From NCBI GenBank assembly GCA_003219095.1, contig QHPM01000313.1, positions 1 through 15,406 on the forward strand: 15,406 nt of DNA, read 5' to 3'. Every line of letters begins with the position of its first letter. Position 1 is the stretch's first letter. This DNA comes from Verrucomicrobiota bacterium (GTDB lineage: Bacteria; Verrucomicrobiota; Verrucomicrobiia; Chthoniobacterales; UBA10450). The position numbers and the translations under genes were made by a program. The notes beneath the pieces are model-generated. The model was given only the letters and a program-made list of their open reading frames with translations, was not told the DNA's origin and did no database searches. Below, piece by piece: positions 13,057 through 15,406 of the stretch.

Positions 13057-13109
13057 GTCAAATCGGAAATCATCAGCAGTTTTAACAATGTAACGATTTA
13101 GCCAATCAC
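13057..13109. repeat. AT-rich repeat family C, copy C2
   Basis: GTCAAATCGGAA...AGTTTTAACAATGTAACG...CCAATCAC matches C1 (10926-10980) along its length with a few differences and one or two short gaps. Its last bases (AATCAC) contain the transketolase stop codon, so the repeat sits exactly against, or helped to form, the 3' end of tkt. Confidence 0.6.
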
Positions 13110-15094
13110 GACAGTGATCGCGCGGCATCGATCACATGCTGCGCGTCGATTCCAAATTCCTTCATCACTTCCCCGCCGGGCGCGCTCAGACCGAAACGAT
13201 GCAGCCCGATTACTTTTCCATCGAGGCCGACATATTGATACCAAATCTCCGGCACACCTGCCTCGATCGCGACACGTTTGCGACATTTTTTCGGCAAAAC
13301 TTCTTCGCGATATTCTTCCGATTCGCGATTGAACCGTTCCATACATGGCATCGAAACGACACGCGTGCCCGCACCCAGTTCTTTCGCGGCGGCGAGCGCA
13401 TGCTGCAATTCGCTTCCACACGACAAAATGATCAAGTCCAGCGGTGCGCCCTCCTGTTTCGCGACGTAACCACCGCGTCGCACCCCTTCACGTCGTAATT
13501 TCACATCGATCCCATTGAGCATCGGCACGTTTTGCCGGGTCAATGACAGCAAGGTCGGGCCATCGATTCGCTCGCAGGCGGCGACAAATGCGCCCGCTGT
13601 TTCTTCGGGATCGGCCGGCCGGATGACGTCGAGATGTCTGATCAAGCGAAGCGCACTCACGGTTTCGACCGGTTGATGAGTCGGACCGTCTTCTCCTACG
13701 CCGATCGAGTCGTGCGTGAAAATGTAAATGTTCGGCAATCGCGCCAGCGCCGCCAGCCGAATCGAGGGTCGGGCATAATCGGAAAAAACAAGAAAGGTCG
13801 CGCCCGAAGCCCGGAAAATTCCATGATAGGAAACGCCGTTCAGGATTGCGCACATCCCATGCTCACGAATACCAAAACGGATGTTGCGGCCGCCCGGATT
13901 GTCACGAGTGAAATCGTCGCTCTCTTTGATGTAATTCATGGTTGAGCCGTAGAGATCGGCGCTGCCACTGATCAAATTCGGCATCACTTTCGCGATCGGC
14001 TGAAGCACCTCGCCGCCGGCCTTGCGCGTTGCCAGTTTTGCGTCCGTTGGAAATGCTGGGATTTTCTCGAGCAAATCCTGCGGAACTTTCTTATCGATGG
14101 CGTTGTCCAGGGCGCGCGCTTTCTCCGGATTTTTTTCGCGCCAGCCTTTCCAGGTCTTTTCCCACTGGGCGAAATCGGCGAGCAGTTTCTTTTTGTGTTC
14201 GGCGAAATATCCGCGCGTCTCTTTTGAAACGAAGTAATGCTCCTCCGGAAGGCCGAGATTTTTCCGCGCGGCATCGACAAATTTTGCTCCGGCTTCGCCA
14301 TGGGCTTTCGCCGTTCCCTCGATTTCCGGAATCCCTTTCCCTGCGACGGTGTGAATGATGATGAACTGCGGTCTCCCGTTGTTGCGCTCTTTCGCGATGT
14401 TACAGGCATCGAGGAATTCCTGCATGTCGTCACCCTGAATTTCCTGGGTATCGAATCCGTAGGCCTCGTAACGTTTTCGCGTGTCTTCGCTCTGAGTTTG
14501 CTTGGCCATGGCATCGAGCGTGATTGCGTTGGAATCGTAAATAAGAATCAAATTATCGAGCCCGAAGTGGGCGGCGAAGGCGCTCGCTTCTGATGACACG
14601 CCTTCCTGGAGACAACCATCACCCGCCAAACAAAAAACATGCTGATCGAAAATCCGATGCTCGGTGGTGTTGAAATGTGCCTGTGCCATTCTCGCCGCCA
14701 TTGCCACACCAACCGCGTTGCCAACGCCCTGCCCCAGCGGGCCAGTGGTGCACTCCACTCCGGGCGTTTCAAAGAATTCCGGATGTCCTGGCGTTTTCGA
14801 ATGCAGCTGACGAAATCGCTTAATGTCCTCGATCGAAACGTCGTAACCGCTCAGATGCAGCCAGGCATACAAAAACATGCTGCCATGTCCGGCGGAAAGG
14901 ATAAAATAGTCGCGATTGATCCAACGCGGTTGGTCCGGATTGTGTCTGAGCAAAAAACCGTAGAGCACGGCCCCCACCTCGGCGCATCCGAGGGGAAGGC
15001 CAAGATGACCTGATTGCGACGCCTGCACCGCATCCATTGCCAGGCCGCGCGCTTCCGTGGCCGCGCGCGAGAGAGCCTCAAAATTCATTTGCAT
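13106..15094 (-). CDS. tkt: Transketolase
   Basis: Transketolase moves two-carbon units between sugar phosphates in the pentose phosphate pathway, using TPP and a divalent metal. The 662-residue length is normal. N-terminal (PP) domain: QSGHLGLPLGCAEV (27-40), LSAGHGSMFLYAWLH (66-80), CTTGPLGQGVGNAVG (115-129) and the metal/TPP motif AGDGCLQEGVSSEA (157-170) with Asn189 downstream. Middle (Pyr) domain: SADLYGSTM, FGIREHGM with catalytic Glu411, and GEDGPTHQPVE with substrate-binding His473. The C-terminal domain runs from about 530 to the end. All key residues are present. Start choice is ATG 15094 (MQMNFEAL) or ATG 15088; a -10-like box five nucleotides upstream of 15094 suggests a leaderless message. 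It converges with the membrane-protein gene and diverges from the gene at the right edge. Confidence 0.95.
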   Translation of the reverse strand: MQMNFEALSRAATEARGLAMDAVQASQSGHLGLPLGCAEVGAVLYGFLLRHNPDQPRWINRDYFILSAGHGSMFLYAWLHLSGYDVSIEDIKRFRQLHSKTPGHPEFFETPGVECTTGPLGQGVGNAVGVAMAARMAQAHFNTTEHRIFDQHVFCLAGDGCLQEGVSSEASAFAAHFGLDNLILIYDSNAITLDAMAKQTQSEDTRKRYEAYGFDTQEIQGDDMQEFLDACNIAKERNNGRPQFIIIHTVAGKGIPEIEGTAKAHGEAGAKFVDAARKNLGLPEEHYFVSKETRGYFAEHKKKLLADFAQWEKTWKGWREKNPEKARALDNAIDKKVPQDLLEKIPAFPTDAKLATRKAGGEVLQPIAKVMPNLISGSADLYGSTMNYIKESDDFTRDNPGGRNIRFGIREHGMCAILNGVSYHGIFRASGATFLVFSDYARPSIRLAALARLPNIYIFTHDSIGVGEDGPTHQPVETVSALRLIRHLDVIRPADPEETAGAFVAACERIDGPTLLSLTRQNVPMLNGIDVKLRREGVRRGGYVAKQEGAPLDLIILSCGSELQHALAAAKELGAGTRVVSMPCMERFNRESEEYREEVLPKKCRKRVAIEAGVPEIWYQYVGLDGKVIGLHRFGLSAPGGEVMKEFGIDAQHVIDAARSLS

Positions 15095-15099
15095 AGCGT

Positions 15100-15127
15100 T
15101 CTATAATCGCAGCGCGACTGCCGACAA
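15100..15127 (-). promoter_or_regulatory. Candidate promoter for tkt, implying a leaderless mRNA
   Basis: On the minus strand TTGTCG (15127-15122) and TATAGA (15105-15100) are separated by 16 bp and match the sigma70 consensus at four of six positions each. Only five nucleotides lie between the -10 box and the ATG at 15094, so the transcript would start at or just inside that codon. Confidence 0.42.
15102..15107 (+). promoter_or_regulatory. Perfect -10 box facing right, overlapping the tkt -10
   Basis: TATAAT on the plus strand overlaps the tkt TATAGA by four bases on opposite strands. No good -35 is seen at the right distance. If used, it would give a leader of about 65 nt to the gene at the right edge. 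Confidence 0.25.
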
Positions 15128-15178
15128 AACGTTTTTGCCATCTTGCATTCGTGACCAAATCGCCGGTCATTGCCGGAG

Positions 15179-15406
15179 GTGAATCGGTCCGCGTTGCTCC
15201 ACATCGTTGAGCGTCTCGAAGGATTGCTCGGCAAACTGCCGGCGGCGATCCAAAAACCAGTACTGCACGAGTTAACGCCATTGAAGGAACTTTTTTTGCA
15301 GCAACGCCCGCCGCGTCTGCTCCTCGCCGGAGCGGGGCGCTGGCCCATGCCGCAAGTTGTGAATCTTCTTTTTAACGGCGTTGCGGTTGGAGATTCCAGC
15401 CAGGTC
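15179..15406 (+). CDS. Possible GTPase-like protein, N-terminal part (cut by right window edge)
   Basis: An open frame bounded upstream by TGA (15152-15154) continues to the right edge; from GTG 15179 it gives 76 codons. The peptide begins NRSALLHIVERLEGLLGKLP, an amphipathic helix, then QKPVLHELTPLKELFLQQRPPRL and a hydrophobic strand LLLAGAGRWPMPQVVNLLF. A hydrophobic strand, then a glycine turn and a helix, is the layout of a P-loop, and helix-QRPPR-strand is typical just before the G1 motif of Era/dynamin-like GTPases, but the GKS/T of Walker A is missing. GGAGG at 15175-15179 overlaps the GTG, so TTG 15170, GTG 15179 or TTG 15194 are all possible starts. The function is a guess from shape; the gene itself is better supported. 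Confidence 0.6.
   Translation, partial: MNRSALLHIVERLEGLLGKLPAAIQKPVLHELTPLKELFLQQRPPRLLLAGAGRWPMPQVVNLLFNGVAVGDSSQV

Overview
The window is about 15.4 kb of moderately GC-rich (visibly above 50 percent), gene-dense bacterial DNA. Gene content, the rplI-dnaB pairing, the SMC and SufT sequences, scarce Shine-Dalgarno sites and spacers filled with palindromic repeats all suggest a soil-type Verrucomicrobiota (Chthoniobacterales-like). That assignment is inference from sequence style; there is no 16S or other taxonomic marker here. I see no tRNA, rRNA, CRISPR array, transposase or phage gene.

Layout, left to right. (1) A leftward gene is cut by the left edge (1-134). (2) smc, the chromosome-condensation ATPase, occupies 330-4074 but is split by a frameshift near 1515-1560 and an in-frame TAG at 3055-3057. 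(3) A pyruvate-dehydrogenase-type cluster follows: E1 alpha (4200-5234), E1 beta (5362-6330) and E2 (6480-7700), then the Fe-S maturation factor SufT (7911-8465). No E3 gene is present. (4) A 458-nt spacer holds two repeat elements and a near-perfect sigma70-type promoter that drives rplI (8925-9461) and dnaB (9462-10897). dnaB has an internal deletion that removes about 19 codons and shifts the frame. (5) A polytopic membrane protein of unknown function (10993-12765) is followed by a 340-nt repeat-rich spacer that holds what looks like the remnant of a second transketolase 3' end. (6) Transketolase (13106-15094) runs leftward. (7) A divergent, truncated gene (15179-15406) may encode a GTPase-like protein with a degenerate P-loop.

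How the parts may work together: E1 alpha, E1 beta and E2 decarboxylate a 2-oxo acid and pass the acyl group to CoA through the lipoyl group on E2 Lys44. Lipoyl synthase is an Fe-S enzyme, so the adjacent sufT is a plausible support gene for the same pathway. rplI and dnaB form the familiar ribosome/replication pair. Transketolase serves the pentose phosphate pathway.

The genes are mostly housekeeping. The unusual content is (a) at least four families of palindromic or tandem repeats that occupy nearly every spacer, including every spacer inside the dehydrogenase cluster; (b) lesions in two normally essential genes while their neighbours are intact; (c) two genes whose apparent -10 boxes sit 5-6 nt before the ATG, suggesting leaderless mRNAs; (d) altered cofactor-site residues in both E1 subunits. 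I did not find a convincing new defence or mobile system.
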